A stretch of 64,000 bases of DNA from Aeromicrobium yanjiei (GTDB taxonomy: Bacteria; Actinomycetota; Actinomycetes; Propionibacteriales; Nocardioidaceae): the NCBI RefSeq assembly GCF_009649075.1, contig NZ_CP045737.1:2356001-2420000 (forward strand), in the 5' to 3' direction. The notes beneath the pieces were generated by a model that saw only the letters and a list, made by a program, of their open reading frames with translations, did not search any database and was not told the DNA's origin. Of this stretch, positions 8,295 to 17,497 are shown piece after piece. Each line of letters opens with the position of its first letter. The stretch's first letter is position 1. The position numbers and the translations under genes are program-made.

Positions 8295-9434
8295 CTAGAC
8301 CTCGACGGCCGCGAGCTGGCCGCAGGCCCCGTCGATGTCGCTGCCGCGGGTGTCGCGGACCGTGGTCGGGATGCCCTTCGCGATGAGGCGACGGACGAAC
8401 TCGCGCTCGTCCTCGGGACGCGACGCGGTCCACATCGAGCCCGGCGTCGGGTTGAGCGGGATCAGGTTGACGTGCACCCAGCCCCAGTCGCCGTACGACT
8501 GCAGGACGTCGCCGAGCAGGTCGGCGCGCCAGGCCTGGTCGTTGATGTCCTTGATCATCGCGTACTCGATCGACACGCGACGCTTGGTCTTCTGGGCGTA
8601 CTCCCACGCCGCCTCGACCGCCTCGTGGACCGACCAGCGGGTGTTGATCGGGACCAGCTCGTTGCGCAGCTCGTCGTCGGGGGCGTGCAGCGAGAGCGCG
8701 AGCGTGACGGGGATGCCCTCGTCGGCGAGCTGCTTCATGCGCGGCACCAGGCCCACGGTGCTGACGGTGATGTTGCGGGCCGACATGCCGAGGCCGTCCG
8801 GTGCGGGCGCGACCATGCGCCGCACCGCACCGATGACCGCCTTGTAGTTGGCCATGGGCTCGCCCATGCCCATGAACACGACGTTGGACAGCCGTCCCGG
8901 GCCGCCGGCGATCTCGCCGCGGGCCATCTTGCCGGCCGCGTCGACGACCTGGTCGACGATCTCGGCGGTGCTCATGTTGCGCTGGAGGCCGCCCTGACCG
9001 GTCGCGCAGAACGGGCAGGCCATGCCGCAGCCGGCCTGGCTGGAGACGCAGATCGTCGCCCGCTCGGAGTAGCGCATCAGGACCGACTCGACGAGGGCCC
9101 CGTCGAAGAGCTTCCACAGGTTCTTGACCGTGGCGCCCTTGTCGGCCTCCATCGTTCGGACCGGGTTGAGCAGCGTCGGCAGCAGCTCGGCGACGATGCG
9201 GTCCCGGCTCGCCGCCGGCAGGTCGGTCATGTTGGCCGGGTCGCGCTCGAGCCGACCGAAGTAGTGGTGGGCGACCTGCTTGACACGGAACGCCGGCTCG
9301 CCGAGCGCCGCGGCGGCAGCCGTACGCTCCTCGGCGGTCAGGTCGGCGAGGTGACGCGGGGGCTTGGCACGACCGCGCTTCTGCTCGAAGACGAGCGGAA
9401 GCGGGTTGGGGTTGACGGAGGACACGTCCGCCAT
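8295..9434 (-). CDS. rlmN: Dual-specificity 23S rRNA/tRNA adenine-C2 methyltransferase RlmN
   Basis: A 379-residue radical-SAM enzyme that methylates A2503 of 23S rRNA and A37 of some tRNAs. The cluster motif is C136-x3-C140-x2-C143 ([13 protein letters not shown]). The two extra cysteines of the mechanism are present: Cys129 in ATICVSSQ and one near the C-terminus in [10 protein letters not shown]. The start ATG 9434 follows a GGGGTGAG purine-rich site; a longer frame upstream lacks family similarity. In many actinobacteria rlmN follows cdsA; here an 8-kb island separates the two. Confidence 0.95.
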   Translation of the reverse strand: MADVSSVNPNPLPLVFEQKRGRAKPPRHLADLTAEERTAAAAALGEPAFRVKQVAHHYFGRLERDPANMTDLPAASRDRIVAELLPTLLNPVRTMEADKGATVKNLWKLFDGALVESVLMRYSERATICVSSQAGCGMACPFCATGQGGLQRNMSTAEIVDQVVDAAGKMARGEIAGGPGRLSNVVFMGMGEPMANYKAVIGAVRRMVAPAPDGLGMSARNITVSTVGLVPRMKQLADEGIPVTLALSLHAPDDELRNELVPINTRWSVHEAVEAAWEYAQKTKRRVSIEYAMIKDINDQAWRADLLGDVLQSYGDWGWVHVNLIPLNPTPGSMWTASRPEDEREFVRRLIAKGIPTTVRDTRGSDIDGACGQLAAVEV

Positions 9435-9464
9435 TGTCTCACCCCACCCCCAACGCCCCCCAAT

Positions 9465-9570
9465 CCGCGAGTGGCGCAACCCGAGCCGCGACCGGCGCAA
9501 GCTGGAGAAACTGAGACGGCGTGTCGTCGACTTCTGCGCCAGTCGCGGTGCGGGGTGCGCCAGTGGCGGT
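9465..9570. repeat. Inverted array of 21-bp repeat units (array A)
   Basis: Two tandem units at 9465-9485 and 9486-9506 share the pattern CCGCGA-N2-GGCGCAA. They are followed by a 30-base centre, then two units in the opposite orientation starting at 9537 and 9558 (CGCCAGT-N-GCGGTG type), also 21 bases apart. The whole reads as one long imperfect palindrome. It ends at the stop codon of the metallopeptidase gene (9570) and fills the gap to rlmN. It shares the core CGAGT-N2-CGCA with array B at 17297-17497. Confidence 0.7.
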
Positions 9571-10562
9571 CAGGCGCGAGCGGCCCGCGGGAGGTCGGCG
9601 ACGAACTGGAGCTTCTCCAGGACCGGCGTCGGGATCACGAACGGGTAGAGCGGCGGCTTGCCCATGCTGCGGTTGATCTGGTTGAGCGCGATGCTCAGCG
9701 GGATCCACACGCCGATCACGAGGTCACGGAACGACGTGAACGTCTGCGGGCTCGCGACGGTCGCCAGTCCGTACGCCGACGCGGTCTCGATCGTGTCGCA
9801 GATGTGCATGTAGTGCGCGAACGTCTCGGCGAAGTCCTCGAACGGGTGCATCGTGGCGTACATGCTGATGAAGTTCTTCTCCCACCCCGCCGGCGGGCCC
9901 TCGGAGTAGTGCCGGTCGATCGCGTCGGCGTAGCTCTCCTCCTCGTTGCCGAACAGCTCGCGGGCCGTGCCGATGAGGTCCCCCCGGACGTGCTGCCACT
10001 CGATGTAGTGACCGATCTCGTGGCGGAAGTGACCCAGCATCGTGCGGTAGGGCTCGTCGAGGTTGACCCGCACCTTCTCGCGGTGCAGGTCGTCGCTCTC
10101 GGCCAGGTCGAGCGTGATGACGCCGCTGTCGTGGCCCGTGACGACCTTCTCCTCGACGCTGGACAGCAGGTCGAACGCGAGTCCGTTCACCTCGTCCTCG
10201 GTGCGCGGCACGATCGGGAAGCCGAGCGTGTCGAGCTCGACGATCAGGCGGCGCTTGGCCTCCTCGGCGACCTTGTACTCGCGCAGGCCCACGACGTCCT
10301 CGTCGCTCGGACGCGTGCGGGTCAGCCCGCAGCAGAAGCAGAAACCCCCGGGGAACTCGGTGAGCCACGTGCAGCCCGACAGGTTGAGGTTCTTGCAGAC
10401 GTGCCAGATGCTCCCGTCAGCGTCGACGTACTGCCCCTTGCCGTCGACCGGGACGATGGCCCGCTCGGTGCGGGAGAAGCCGAGGTTGGTCTTGCACGAG
10501 ACGCAGACCGAGTTCTCGAAGTACAGGGCGTTGCCGCACACGCGGCAGGAGAAGGCTTTCAC
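9570..10562 (-). CDS. Zinc-ribbon putative zinc metallopeptidase (Peptidase_Mx type)
   Basis: A 330-residue protein. The N-terminus carries zinc-ribbon cysteines (Cys6, Cys9, Cys20, Cys23, then Cys56, Cys64 and a CFCC cluster at 75-78). The centre has a metalloprotease helix HEIGH (His181, Glu182, His185), followed by an acidic helix EEESYADAIDRHY that may supply a third ligand. No signal peptide or membrane span, so a cytoplasmic enzyme. Such genes often stand beside the ATP-grasp/alpha-E/transglutaminase set, as here, and may process the peptide that set makes (inference). GTG start at 10562. Confidence 0.82.
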   Translation of the reverse strand: MKAFSCRVCGNALYFENSVCVSCKTNLGFSRTERAIVPVDGKGQYVDADGSIWHVCKNLNLSGCTWLTEFPGGFCFCCGLTRTRPSDEDVVGLREYKVAEEAKRRLIVELDTLGFPIVPRTEDEVNGLAFDLLSSVEEKVVTGHDSGVITLDLAESDDLHREKVRVNLDEPYRTMLGHFRHEIGHYIEWQHVRGDLIGTARELFGNEEESYADAIDRHYSEGPPAGWEKNFISMYATMHPFEDFAETFAHYMHICDTIETASAYGLATVASPQTFTSFRDLVIGVWIPLSIALNQINRSMGKPPLYPFVIPTPVLEKLQFVADLPRAARA

Positions 10563-10605
10563 CGGACCAGTGTTTCAGGCCGTCACCAAAGCGCGACCGC
10601 TGGCG

Positions 10606-11496
10606 CTACCCGGCATCCCCCACGGGTGCCACGTCGACCTCGACCCGCAGCGTCGACGTCTTGGCCTCGGTGAAGATCACCCCCTTCACAGGAGGGACGT
10701 CGCCGTAGTCGCGACCCCACGCGACCGTCACGTAGCGGTCGTTGACGAGCTGGTCGTTGGTCGGGTCGACCGCGAGCCAGCCATCCCCGGGCAGCCACAC
10801 CGCGAGCCAGGCGTGCGTCGCGTCGGCGCCCACGATCCGCTCCTTGCCCGGCGGCGGTGTCGTCGCCAGGTAGCCGCTGACGTACCGCGCCGCGAGGCCG
10901 TGGGACCGCAGCCCCGCCAGCATGAGGTGGGCGAAGTCCTGGCACACGCCGGCCCGCTTCGCGAAGATGTCGGGGACCGTCGTGGTCACGGTCGTCGCGG
11001 TCTTGTCGTAGCGGAAGTCGCGATGGACGCGGCGCATGACCTCGACCACCGCCTCCCCCACGGGCCGACCGGGCGTCAGCGACTCCGCGACGTACGCGTG
11101 TGCCTCCGCGGTCTGCTCGGCGAGCGGCGAGGCCAGCGCGAGGTCCTGCGCCCGCCAGGCGTCGCCGACATCGGGCCGCGCGGCCGGACGCGCGAGCTCC
11201 CACGGGGTCGCCAGCGCCTCCTCGGAGTGCTCCTCCCCCGTCACCTCGACCTCGCTCGTCGCCAGGATGTCGAGGACCCGGTGCGGCTCGACCACCTGGA
11301 AGTACGTCGTGGTGTTGCCGTAGTAGTCCAGGTCGTCGGTGCGGTCGGGCGTCGCGGGCGTCAGCACGAGATCGTGAGCCAGCACCTGCTGCCACGGCAG
11401 CTGCCGCGGCACGAGGTACGCGATGCCGAGGCTGTCGGTGACGTCGTCGTCGTACGAGTACGTGGTCCGGTGCGAGATCCGGTAACGGCGGGTCAC
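10606..11496 (-). CDS. Transglutaminase-like cysteine peptidase/amidase family protein
   Basis: A 296-residue transglutaminase-fold protein: an N-terminal beta domain (residues 1-100, beginning YRISHRTTYSYDD) and the papain-like core with Cys185 (RAGVCQDFAH), His228 (DATHAW) and Asp244 (VDPTND), a full catalytic triad. No signal peptide. Bacterial members usually act as peptidases or amide-transfer enzymes. The GTG start at 11496 overlaps the stop of the ATP-grasp/alpha-E gene (GTGA), so the two are co-translated. Together with the two genes upstream it forms a predicted amidoligase system. Confidence 0.88.
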   Translation of the reverse strand: MTRRYRISHRTTYSYDDDVTDSLGIAYLVPRQLPWQQVLAHDLVLTPATPDRTDDLDYYGNTTTYFQVVEPHRVLDILATSEVEVTGEEHSEEALATPWELARPAARPDVGDAWRAQDLALASPLAEQTAEAHAYVAESLTPGRPVGEAVVEVMRRVHRDFRYDKTATTVTTTVPDIFAKRAGVCQDFAHLMLAGLRSHGLAARYVSGYLATTPPPGKERIVGADATHAWLAVWLPGDGWLAVDPTNDQLVNDRYVTVAWGRDYGDVPPVKGVIFTEAKTSTLRVEVDVAPVGDAG

Positions 11497-13949
11497 TCGG
11501 TCACCGTCGCGAAGCCGAATGAGCGCGGGACGGGGCCGGCGGCGAAGTGGAGCTCACCCACGGCGTCCGCGAACCGGGTCAGCTGGCCGATGCAGCCCGC
11601 GAGGAACCGCTCGAGATTGGGCCGGTGCTCCCCCTCGATCGCGGTCAGCGCGGCGATCTCGGCGCGGGCGAGCTCGTCGGCGAGATCGTCCAGCAGCCGC
11701 TCGGGCCGGGTCGAACCGGTCGACTCGGGCATCCCGGCCAGGTGCGTGCGCATCTCGGCGATCCCGAACGCCAGCGAGCGGGGGTTGTCCGCGTCCAGCA
11801 GGAGCAGCTCGAGGACGCCCGCGAGTCGCACGTAGCCCCGGTAGCGGCGGCGGTGCGTGACCGCGCTCTCCGACGCCGACAGCACGGCCTGGTGGACCTC
11901 GCGGTCGACGTCGATGCCGCGCCGGGTCGTCGCCGTGGCACCCAGCAGGTGGCACAGCTGGAGCGCCCGCTCGACGGCCCGGCCGGTGCCGATCATGTGC
12001 CAGCCGGGGTCACGCACCATGTTGGCCGTGACGCCCTGCAGCGACAGGATGCCGGTCAGCATCTGCCCCGCGCTCTCGGCGACCTGGTGGCTGTAGTGGT
12101 ACGTCGTGAGGTTCGCGGCGGCGCGGTCGGTCCAGCCGAATGCGTGCCAGGTGTCGGGCGAGAGCTGGTCACGGACGCTCTGGGCCGCGTCCCGCAGGGC
12201 ACTGACCGACTGGGCGACGGACCCGGGCCGGTGTGCGTCCAGCAGCAGCGAGCGGAAGTTGTCGTCCAGCTGGCCCGGACCGAACGGGGAGCCGCTCAGC
12301 CGTTGGATCGCGGACATCATCACGGCCAGGCTCGCGCCGCCCGCGGTGTGCGGCCGGGTGCGGAAGTCCTCGGCGCGCGAGTGCGTCGTCAGGACCAGGC
12401 GCAGCATGTCCTCGGCCCGCTCGGCGTAGCGCCCGAACCAGAACATGTCCTCCAGGACGCGCGGCATCATCGCGGCGGGCGCGCGGACGTTGGTCAGCGC
12501 CATGACGTCCATCAGGCCTTGGTCCGGCGTCTCGGGACGGTCCTTCAGGACCCAGACGTCCTTGCTCGAGACGGCGTCACCCGCCTCGTACACGTTGGCC
12601 AGGCCGCCCACGAGGGGTCGATAGGTCGAGCCGTAGCGCAGCGTGAACGTCCTGAGCGTGACGGCGTGCGGCTCGACACCGCGAGCAGCCAGGGTCGGCG
12701 ACTGCGACAGCGGGGGCATCTCCTGGCCGACGTAGCGGTGCGGCTCCGCAAGGATCGCTTCGCGCAGACGGTCCCGGGACAGCCCGGTGGGATCGACCGA
12801 GTGGTCGATCGCCTTCACGACCAGGCCGTCGAGGTTGTCCAGCACGTACGCCCGGGAGCGCTCGTCGCCGGCCCAGTGGGTCGCCACCGACGCCAGGCGC
12901 AACGGCTCGTCCAGCAGCAGCTCGCACATCGCGGACATGAACGGCAGCAGGCCCGGGTTCTCCAGGACGCCCGCGCCGAGCCCGTTGACGACGCGCACCG
13001 AGCCGCGGCGGACCGCCTCGGTCAGGCCGGCGACCCCCAGCTGGGAGCCCTTGCGCAGCTCCAGCGAGTCGCTCCAGTCGGCATCGACCCGCCGCAGGAT
13101 CACGTCGACCCGCTCGAGCCGGCCGAAGACGCGCATCCAGACCGCGCCCTCGCGCATCACCAGGTCGCTGCCCTCGACGAGCGGGAAGCCCAGGCTCGAC
13201 GCGACGAACGCCTGGTCGTACGCGGTCTCGGAGTGCGTGCCCGGCGACAGCACGACCACCCGGGGGTTGGGCGCGTGCCCGGGAGCCGAGTCGATCAGGG
13301 TCGACCGCAGCGCCTGGAAGAACGGCGCCATGCGGTGCAGGCCGGCCTGGCGGTAGAGCTCGGGCAGGACCCGAGAGATGACGCGCCGGTTCTCCATCGC
13401 GTAGCCGATGCCGGACGGGGCCTGGGCGCGGTCGGCGATGACCTGCCACTCCCCCGCCGCGGTACGCCCGAGGTCGGCCGCAGCGAGGAGCAGCGGGTGC
13501 GGGTCGCGGGCGGAGGACCGCGCGCAGACGCGCAGGAAGCCCTGGTGGGCGAAGACCAGCGCGGGCGGGAGCACCCCGCTCGACAGCAGCCGCTGCGGGC
13601 CGTAGAGGTCGACCAGGATCGCGTTGAGCAGCTCGGTGCGCTGCGCGAGACCCACCTCGAGCGGCGCCCACTCCGCGGCGTCGACGATGAGCGGGACGGG
13701 GTCGAGCCGCCACGGCCCGGGCTCCTGCTCGGGGTACGTGTAGGTGACCCCGTCGTTGGTCAGGAAGCGCTCGATGTCGCCGCCGACGCGGCGCAGGTCG
13801 GCCTCGGTGAGCTGGACCGCGCTCTCGGCCAGCAGTCGCCAGCTCGGGCGCAGCGTGCCGTCGGGGGCGACCACCTCGTCGTACCTCGCCTGCCCCCCGG
13901 TCAGCGTCGGCTGGGTGACCGTCGTGGCGTAGTCGCGAAGTGCCGTCAC
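11493..13949 (-). CDS. Fused circularly permuted type-2 ATP-grasp ligase and alpha-E domain protein
   Basis: An 818-residue fusion. Residues about 20-480 are a circularly permuted ATP-grasp domain, recognised by VVVLSPGTHSETAYDQAF, FPLVEGSDLVMREGAVWMR, VDVILRRVDADWSDSLELR and SVATHWAGDERSRAYVLD. Residues from about 495 (RVLEDMFWFGRYAERAEDML) to the end are the all-helical alpha-E domain. ATP-grasp enzymes of this class are predicted to form amide bonds to peptides by acyl-phosphate chemistry; alpha-E always travels with them and its role is unknown. In many genomes the two are separate genes. GTG start at 13949 overlaps the upstream stop (GTGA). Confidence 0.88.
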   Translation of the reverse strand: MTALRDYATTVTQPTLTGGQARYDEVVAPDGTLRPSWRLLAESAVQLTEADLRRVGGDIERFLTNDGVTYTYPEQEPGPWRLDPVPLIVDAAEWAPLEVGLAQRTELLNAILVDLYGPQRLLSSGVLPPALVFAHQGFLRVCARSSARDPHPLLLAAADLGRTAAGEWQVIADRAQAPSGIGYAMENRRVISRVLPELYRQAGLHRMAPFFQALRSTLIDSAPGHAPNPRVVVLSPGTHSETAYDQAFVASSLGFPLVEGSDLVMREGAVWMRVFGRLERVDVILRRVDADWSDSLELRKGSQLGVAGLTEAVRRGSVRVVNGLGAGVLENPGLLPFMSAMCELLLDEPLRLASVATHWAGDERSRAYVLDNLDGLVVKAIDHSVDPTGLSRDRLREAILAEPHRYVGQEMPPLSQSPTLAARGVEPHAVTLRTFTLRYGSTYRPLVGGLANVYEAGDAVSSKDVWVLKDRPETPDQGLMDVMALTNVRAPAAMMPRVLEDMFWFGRYAERAEDMLRLVLTTHSRAEDFRTRPHTAGGASLAVMMSAIQRLSGSPFGPGQLDDNFRSLLLDAHRPGSVAQSVSALRDAAQSVRDQLSPDTWHAFGWTDRAAANLTTYHYSHQVAESAGQMLTGILSLQGVTANMVRDPGWHMIGTGRAVERALQLCHLLGATATTRRGIDVDREVHQAVLSASESAVTHRRRYRGYVRLAGVLELLLLDADNPRSLAFGIAEMRTHLAGMPESTGSTRPERLLDDLADELARAEIAALTAIEGEHRPNLERFLAGCIGQLTRFADAVGELHFAAGPVPRSFGFATVTE

Positions 13950-16900
13950 TGCGCGGCACCACGGGACGGCGTGACGCGGCGCAGGTCGAGCGTGTGCGGG
14001 TACTCGTCGCTGGCCGCCCGGCGGCCGGCCTCCCGCAGCGCCGCGACGTCGAGCCGTCCCGCGGAGTGCCCGAACGGCTCGAACCGGCTGGACCGGCGGG
14101 CCTCCGCCTCGCGCGCGTTGATCGGCGGGTGCTCGTGGGCCCGGCCCCCCGGGTGGACGACGTGGTAGGTCGCACCGCCGAGCGAGACCCCCGAGCCGGC
14201 GTCGACCACGTCGAACCTCAGCGGCGCGTGCACGCCGATCGACGGGTGCAGCGCGGACGGCGGCTGCCAGGCGCGATAGCGAACCCCGGCGAAGTACTCG
14301 CCGGCGACGCCGGTCGGGGTCAGGGGCACGGGGACACCCTGACAGGTCACCAGGTGCTGGTGGGGCTGGACGCCGCGCACCGTGACCTGGAGGCGCTCGA
14401 CCGACGAGTCGACGTACCGCGCCATGCCGCCGGACGTCGCCTCCTCGCCCAGGACGTGCCACGGCTCGATCGCCGAGCGCAGCTCGAGCTCCACGTCGCC
14501 CGCGCGGGCCACACCGATGCGAGGGAACCGGAACTCGGTGAACGGGTCCAGCCAGGACGCCTCGAAGTCGATGCCGTGCTCGCGCAGGTCGGCCACGACC
14601 GAGGCGATGTCGCGGATCGCGCCCTGCGGCAGCAGGAAGTCCTCGTGCAGGGCGGTGCCCCAGCGCACCAGAGGTGCTCGGTATGGCTTCTCCCAGAAGC
14701 GAGCGATCAAGGAACGCACCAACAGGCTTTGGACGAGTGCCATCTGCGGGTGCGGCGGCATCTCGAAGCCGCGCAGCTCGAGCAGGCCGAGCCGGCCCCG
14801 GGAGGAGTCCGGGCTGTACATCTTGTCGACGCAGAACTCGGCGCGGTGCGTGTTGCCCGTGAGGTCCGTCAACAGGTGCCGCAGCGCGCGGTCCACCAGC
14901 CACGGCCGGGTCTCCTCGGTCTCGGCGGTCAGCCGGTCGATCTCCTGGAACGCGATCTCCGCCTCGTACAACGACTCGGGGCGGCCCTCGTCGAACCGCG
15001 GCGCCTGGCTCGTGGGCCCGATGAACCGGCCCGAGAACAGATACGACAGCGACGGGTGCCGTTGCCAGTACGTGATGAGGCTGACCAGCAGGTCAGGACG
15101 CCGCAGCATCGGCGATGCCGCCGCCTCGTGGCCGCCGAGGGTGATGTGGTTGCCCCCACCGGTGCCCGTGTGGACGCCGTCGAGGTCGAACTTCTCGGTC
15201 GTGAGCCGGGCCCGTCGCGCGATGTCGTACAGGGTCGTGGTGAGGTCGCGCAGCTCGGACCACGACGCCGTCGGGTGCACGTTGACCTCGATCACGCCGG
15301 GGTCGCTGGCCACCACGAGCTGGGTCAGGCGGGGATCTGGCGGCGGGCCGTAGCCCTCGATGACGACTCGCTGGCCGAGCCTCGTCGCGGCCGTGTCGAT
15401 CACGTGCAGCAGGTCCGCGTAGTCCTCGAGGCGCTCGGTCGGCGGGAGGAAGACGTGCACGAAGCCCGCGCGCGCCTCGACGGTCAGTGCCGTCGTCGGC
15501 TCCTTGACCGGGTCGACGACGGGGACGGACGGGATGCGCGGGTCGAGGCGAGGGCCGGCCTCGACGTACGACGCGTCGCCGGACGCACGCGGGTCCTCCC
15601 ACGTGATCGACGACAAGGGCAGGCGCAGGCCGATCGCGGAGGTGCCCGGCAGCAGCACGATGCGTCCGCGGCGAAGGGACCAGTCAGGACTCGTCCACTC
15701 CTCCCCCGTGACCAGCGGGAGCACCCAGCCGGTCGGCTCGGTCACCTGTGCGTCGAGCTCCGCCGCGAGATCGGGCGTCGGGGCGAGGGGATCGAGGCCG
15801 GGGCGATCGCCGTCGGGCCGGCGCAGGTCGTTGACGAGATCGGTGAGCGGGTCCTCGTACGCTCCGCGGAGCTGCTCGGGCGGCAGGCCCAGCAGGCGGG
15901 TGACCTCGCCGGCGAGGGCCGCGGCGCGTACCGGGGCGTCGTCCTCGGCCGAGGACTCGTCCCACGGGTCGGCGAGCAGAGCGGGATCGGACCACAGGCT
16001 CTCGCCGTCGCCGCGCCACTGCAGGGCGATCTGCCAGCGCGGCAGCTCCTCGCCGGGATACCACTTGCCCTCACCGCGATGCACCACGCCGCCACCTGCG
16101 TACACCTCGCGCAGCCGCTCGGCCAGCTCGCTGGCCTTGACGCGCTTGGCGGGTCCGTCGGCCTGCGTGTTCCACTGCGGTGAGGTCACGTCGTCGAGGC
16201 CCACGAACGTCGGCTCACCGCCCTGGGTCAGACGCACGTCGCCGGCCTCGAGGCGTACGTCGATCGCCTCGCCCAGGTCGTCGATGCGTTGCCACTCGGC
16301 GTCCGTATAGGGCTTCGTGACGCGGGGGTCCTCGTGGATGCGGCTGACCGTGTTGTGGAACGAGAAGTCCACGCCCGCCCGCTCCATCAGCATGCCGGAG
16401 ATCGGCGCTGCCGACGACGGGTGCGGCGTGGCCGACAGGGGGATGTGCCCCTCGCCGGCGAACAGCGACGACGTGGGGTCCAGGCCGATCCAGCCGGCGC
16501 CCGGGACGAAGACCTCGGCCCACGCGTGCAGATCGGTGAAGTCCTCGGTCGGGCCGCTCGGGCCGTCGAGGGCCTCGGTGTCGGAGGCGAGCTGGACCAG
16601 GTAGCCCGACACGAAGCGGGCCGCGAGGCCGTACTGCCGCAGCAGCGAGACCAGCAGCCACGAGCTGTCACGGCACGAGCCGATGCCGCGGCGCAGGGTC
16701 TCGTCGGGGCTCTGGACGCCCGCCTCCATGCGCACCGAGTAGCCGACTGCGCGATAGACCGCCGCGTTGAGCTGCACGAGGAACGGCACCATGGCCATCC
16801 CGTCCTCGGGCAGGTCGGGGAGCGTCTGCTTGAACTCGGTCACGAGCGGGCCGGGGGCGTCGGCGTCCGCCTCGCCCACCGGTCGCAGGTACGGAGCGAG

Positions 16901-17239
16901 ATCCGCCGCGAGCGACGGCTCGTACGAGAAGGGGTACGTCTCGGCGTACTCCTCGATGAAGAAGTCGAACGGGTTCACGACCATCATGTCGGCGACCAGA
17001 CCGACAGTGATGTCGAGGGTCGAGACCTTCTCGGGGAAGACCAGGCGCGCGAGCCAGTTGCCGAACGGGTCCTGCTGCCAGTTGACGAAGTGATTCGCGG
17101 GGCTGACCGTCAGCGAGTACGCCTCGATCGGCGTCCGGCTGTGCGGTGCGGGCCGCAGTCGGACGACATGGGGACCCAGCTCGACCGGTCGCTCGAACTC
17201 GTACGTGGTGCGGTGCTCCAGGGCGACCTTGATCGACAT
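13946..17239 (-). CDS. Large transglutaminase family protein with DUF2126 region
   Basis: A 1097-residue protein. Residues 1-270 form a transglutaminase unit with Cys189 (GIGSCRDSSW), His238 (DLHAWAEV) and Asp254 (GLDPTSS). The rest is the long DUF2126 region, with the recognisable stretches FVGLDDVTSPQWNT, RLGQRVVIEGYGPPPDPRL and FDLDGVHTGTGGGNHITLGG. The latter part resembles ligase-like folds, so the protein may couple amide cleavage with amide formation (inference). No signal peptide. First gene of the three-gene coupled set; its upstream region is the short stretch before array B. Length agrees with the family (about 1100). Confidence 0.88.
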   Translation of the reverse strand: MSIKVALEHRTTYEFERPVELGPHVVRLRPAPHSRTPIEAYSLTVSPANHFVNWQQDPFGNWLARLVFPEKVSTLDITVGLVADMMVVNPFDFFIEEYAETYPFSYEPSLAADLAPYLRPVGEADADAPGPLVTEFKQTLPDLPEDGMAMVPFLVQLNAAVYRAVGYSVRMEAGVQSPDETLRRGIGSCRDSSWLLVSLLRQYGLAARFVSGYLVQLASDTEALDGPSGPTEDFTDLHAWAEVFVPGAGWIGLDPTSSLFAGEGHIPLSATPHPSSAAPISGMLMERAGVDFSFHNTVSRIHEDPRVTKPYTDAEWQRIDDLGEAIDVRLEAGDVRLTQGGEPTFVGLDDVTSPQWNTQADGPAKRVKASELAERLREVYAGGGVVHRGEGKWYPGEELPRWQIALQWRGDGESLWSDPALLADPWDESSAEDDAPVRAAALAGEVTRLLGLPPEQLRGAYEDPLTDLVNDLRRPDGDRPGLDPLAPTPDLAAELDAQVTEPTGWVLPLVTGEEWTSPDWSLRRGRIVLLPGTSAIGLRLPLSSITWEDPRASGDASYVEAGPRLDPRIPSVPVVDPVKEPTTALTVEARAGFVHVFLPPTERLEDYADLLHVIDTAATRLGQRVVIEGYGPPPDPRLTQLVVASDPGVIEVNVHPTASWSELRDLTTTLYDIARRARLTTEKFDLDGVHTGTGGGNHITLGGHEAAASPMLRRPDLLVSLITYWQRHPSLSYLFSGRFIGPTSQAPRFDEGRPESLYEAEIAFQEIDRLTAETEETRPWLVDRALRHLLTDLTGNTHRAEFCVDKMYSPDSSRGRLGLLELRGFEMPPHPQMALVQSLLVRSLIARFWEKPYRAPLVRWGTALHEDFLLPQGAIRDIASVVADLREHGIDFEASWLDPFTEFRFPRIGVARAGDVELELRSAIEPWHVLGEEATSGGMARYVDSSVERLQVTVRGVQPHQHLVTCQGVPVPLTPTGVAGEYFAGVRYRAWQPPSALHPSIGVHAPLRFDVVDAGSGVSLGGATYHVVHPGGRAHEHPPINAREAEARRSSRFEPFGHSAGRLDVAALREAGRRAASDEYPHTLDLRRVTPSRGAAQ

Positions 17240-17296
17240 GCCTCAAGGGTGCCCGGGCGGCTCGGCGCGCACTCCACCGGGCTCCACCCCCGCCCA

Positions 17297-17497
17297 CGAG
17301 TCACGCACGGACGCCGACGAGTCACCTGCAACCGCTGACGAGTCGCGTACGGACGGTCGCGAGTCACGCACGGAAGGCGACGAGTCACGTACGGGGGCGC
17401 GTCTCCCACGTAGGTGACTCGTCAGCGTCCGTGCGTGACTCGTCAGCGTCCGTGCGCGACTCGTCAGCGGTTGTGCGCGACTCGTCGGCGGATGGGG
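17297..17497. repeat. Inverted array of about nine 21-bp repeat units (array B)
   Basis: Five head-to-tail units start at 17297, 17318, 17339, 17360 and 17381 (consensus start CGAGTCACGCACGGA plus six variable bases). After a 13-base centre (17402-17414), the reverse complement units start at 17415, 17436, 17457 and 17478 (TGACTCGTCAGCGTCCG type). The last is cut by the cdsA stop codon. The period is exactly 21 with no spacers, so it is not CRISPR. A 100-base half-palindrome this regular could form a long stem or cruciform; probably a cdsA 3' end element, but its repeat structure is unexplained. Confidence 0.85.

Noticed and set aside
4382..16183. Many very long plus-strand open frames opposite the minus-strand genes
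   Set aside because: High G+C makes stop codons rare on the opposite strand; their translations are Arg/Val/Asp-rich without motifs and they mirror real genes.
17297..17497. Possible CRISPR array
   Set aside because: Units follow each other directly with no spacers, invert in the middle, and there are no cas genes.
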